Notes under the pieces: model-generated
Seen by the model: the letters and a program-made list of their open reading frames with translations, nothing else
Database searches by the model: none
Told to the model about the DNA's origin: nothing
Assembly: GCA_002400675.1 (NCBI GenBank)
Contig: NVQY01000090.1
Span: forward strand, 1 to 6,651
Direction: 5' to 3'
Length of the DNA: 6,651 nucleotides
DNA from: Paracoccaceae bacterium
GTDB taxonomy: Bacteria > Pseudomonadota > Alphaproteobacteria > Rhodobacterales > Rhodobacteraceae
Position numbers and translations under genes: made by a program
Shown here: in pieces, positions 6,651 through 6,651 of the stretch
Numbering within the stretch: the stretch's first letter is position 1
How the letters are laid out: the number at the start of each line of letters is the position of its first letter

Positions 6651-6651
6651 C

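Noticed and set aside
1..6651. A new defence, mobile or regulatory RNA system
   Set aside because: All supported genes belong to a standard importer operon and a common reductase family; there are no array-like repeats, toxin-antitoxin pairs, reverse transcriptase or nuclease genes in any frame I read.

Overview
The window looks like chromosomal DNA of a GC-rich alphaproteobacterium. A Rhodobacterales/Roseobacter-type organism is my best guess, based on codon use, the style of the ABC operon and the protein sequences; no marker gene is present to prove it.

Layout. Positions 1-210 are a non-coding promoter/leader region. It holds a good sigma70-type promoter (TTGACA, 17-nt spacer, GCTAAT), an inverted repeat over the -35 box that could be an operator, leader hairpins, and an eight-G Shine-Dalgarno tract. 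Positions 211-5332 are one plus-strand operon for a complete peptide/nickel/opine-class (DppABCDF/OppABCDF-like) ABC importer: a periplasmic substrate-binding protein (211-1812), a 60-nt gap with a GC-rich hairpin, two inner-membrane permeases (1873-2817 and 2817-3704), and one fused protein carrying both ATPase domains (3701-5332). The last three genes overlap at their ends, as expected for coupled translation and fixed stoichiometry.

Positions 5333-5616 are a convergent intergenic region. It has no convincing gene, but there are short coding-like stretches in two frames that may be the remains of a gene, and a nested inverted repeat that suits a terminator for the minus-strand genes. Positions 5617-6585 on the minus strand encode a 2-dehydropantoate 2-reductase (PanE/ApbA)-family oxidoreductase. 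Its reading frame is linked to the last 15 codons of another minus-strand gene that runs off the right edge (6603-6650).

How the genes work together. The binding protein captures a solute in the periplasm, the two permeases form the channel, and the fused ATPase drives uptake. The substrate cannot be read from the sequence; small peptides are the default for the family, but other solutes are possible. The PanE-family gene is in a separate, convergent transcription unit, so a functional link to the importer is only a possibility. I see no mobile element, CRISPR array, tRNA, rRNA or clearly new system. The points most worth a second look are the -35 dyad, the long G-tracts at two ribosome binding sites, and the possible gene remnant after the operon.
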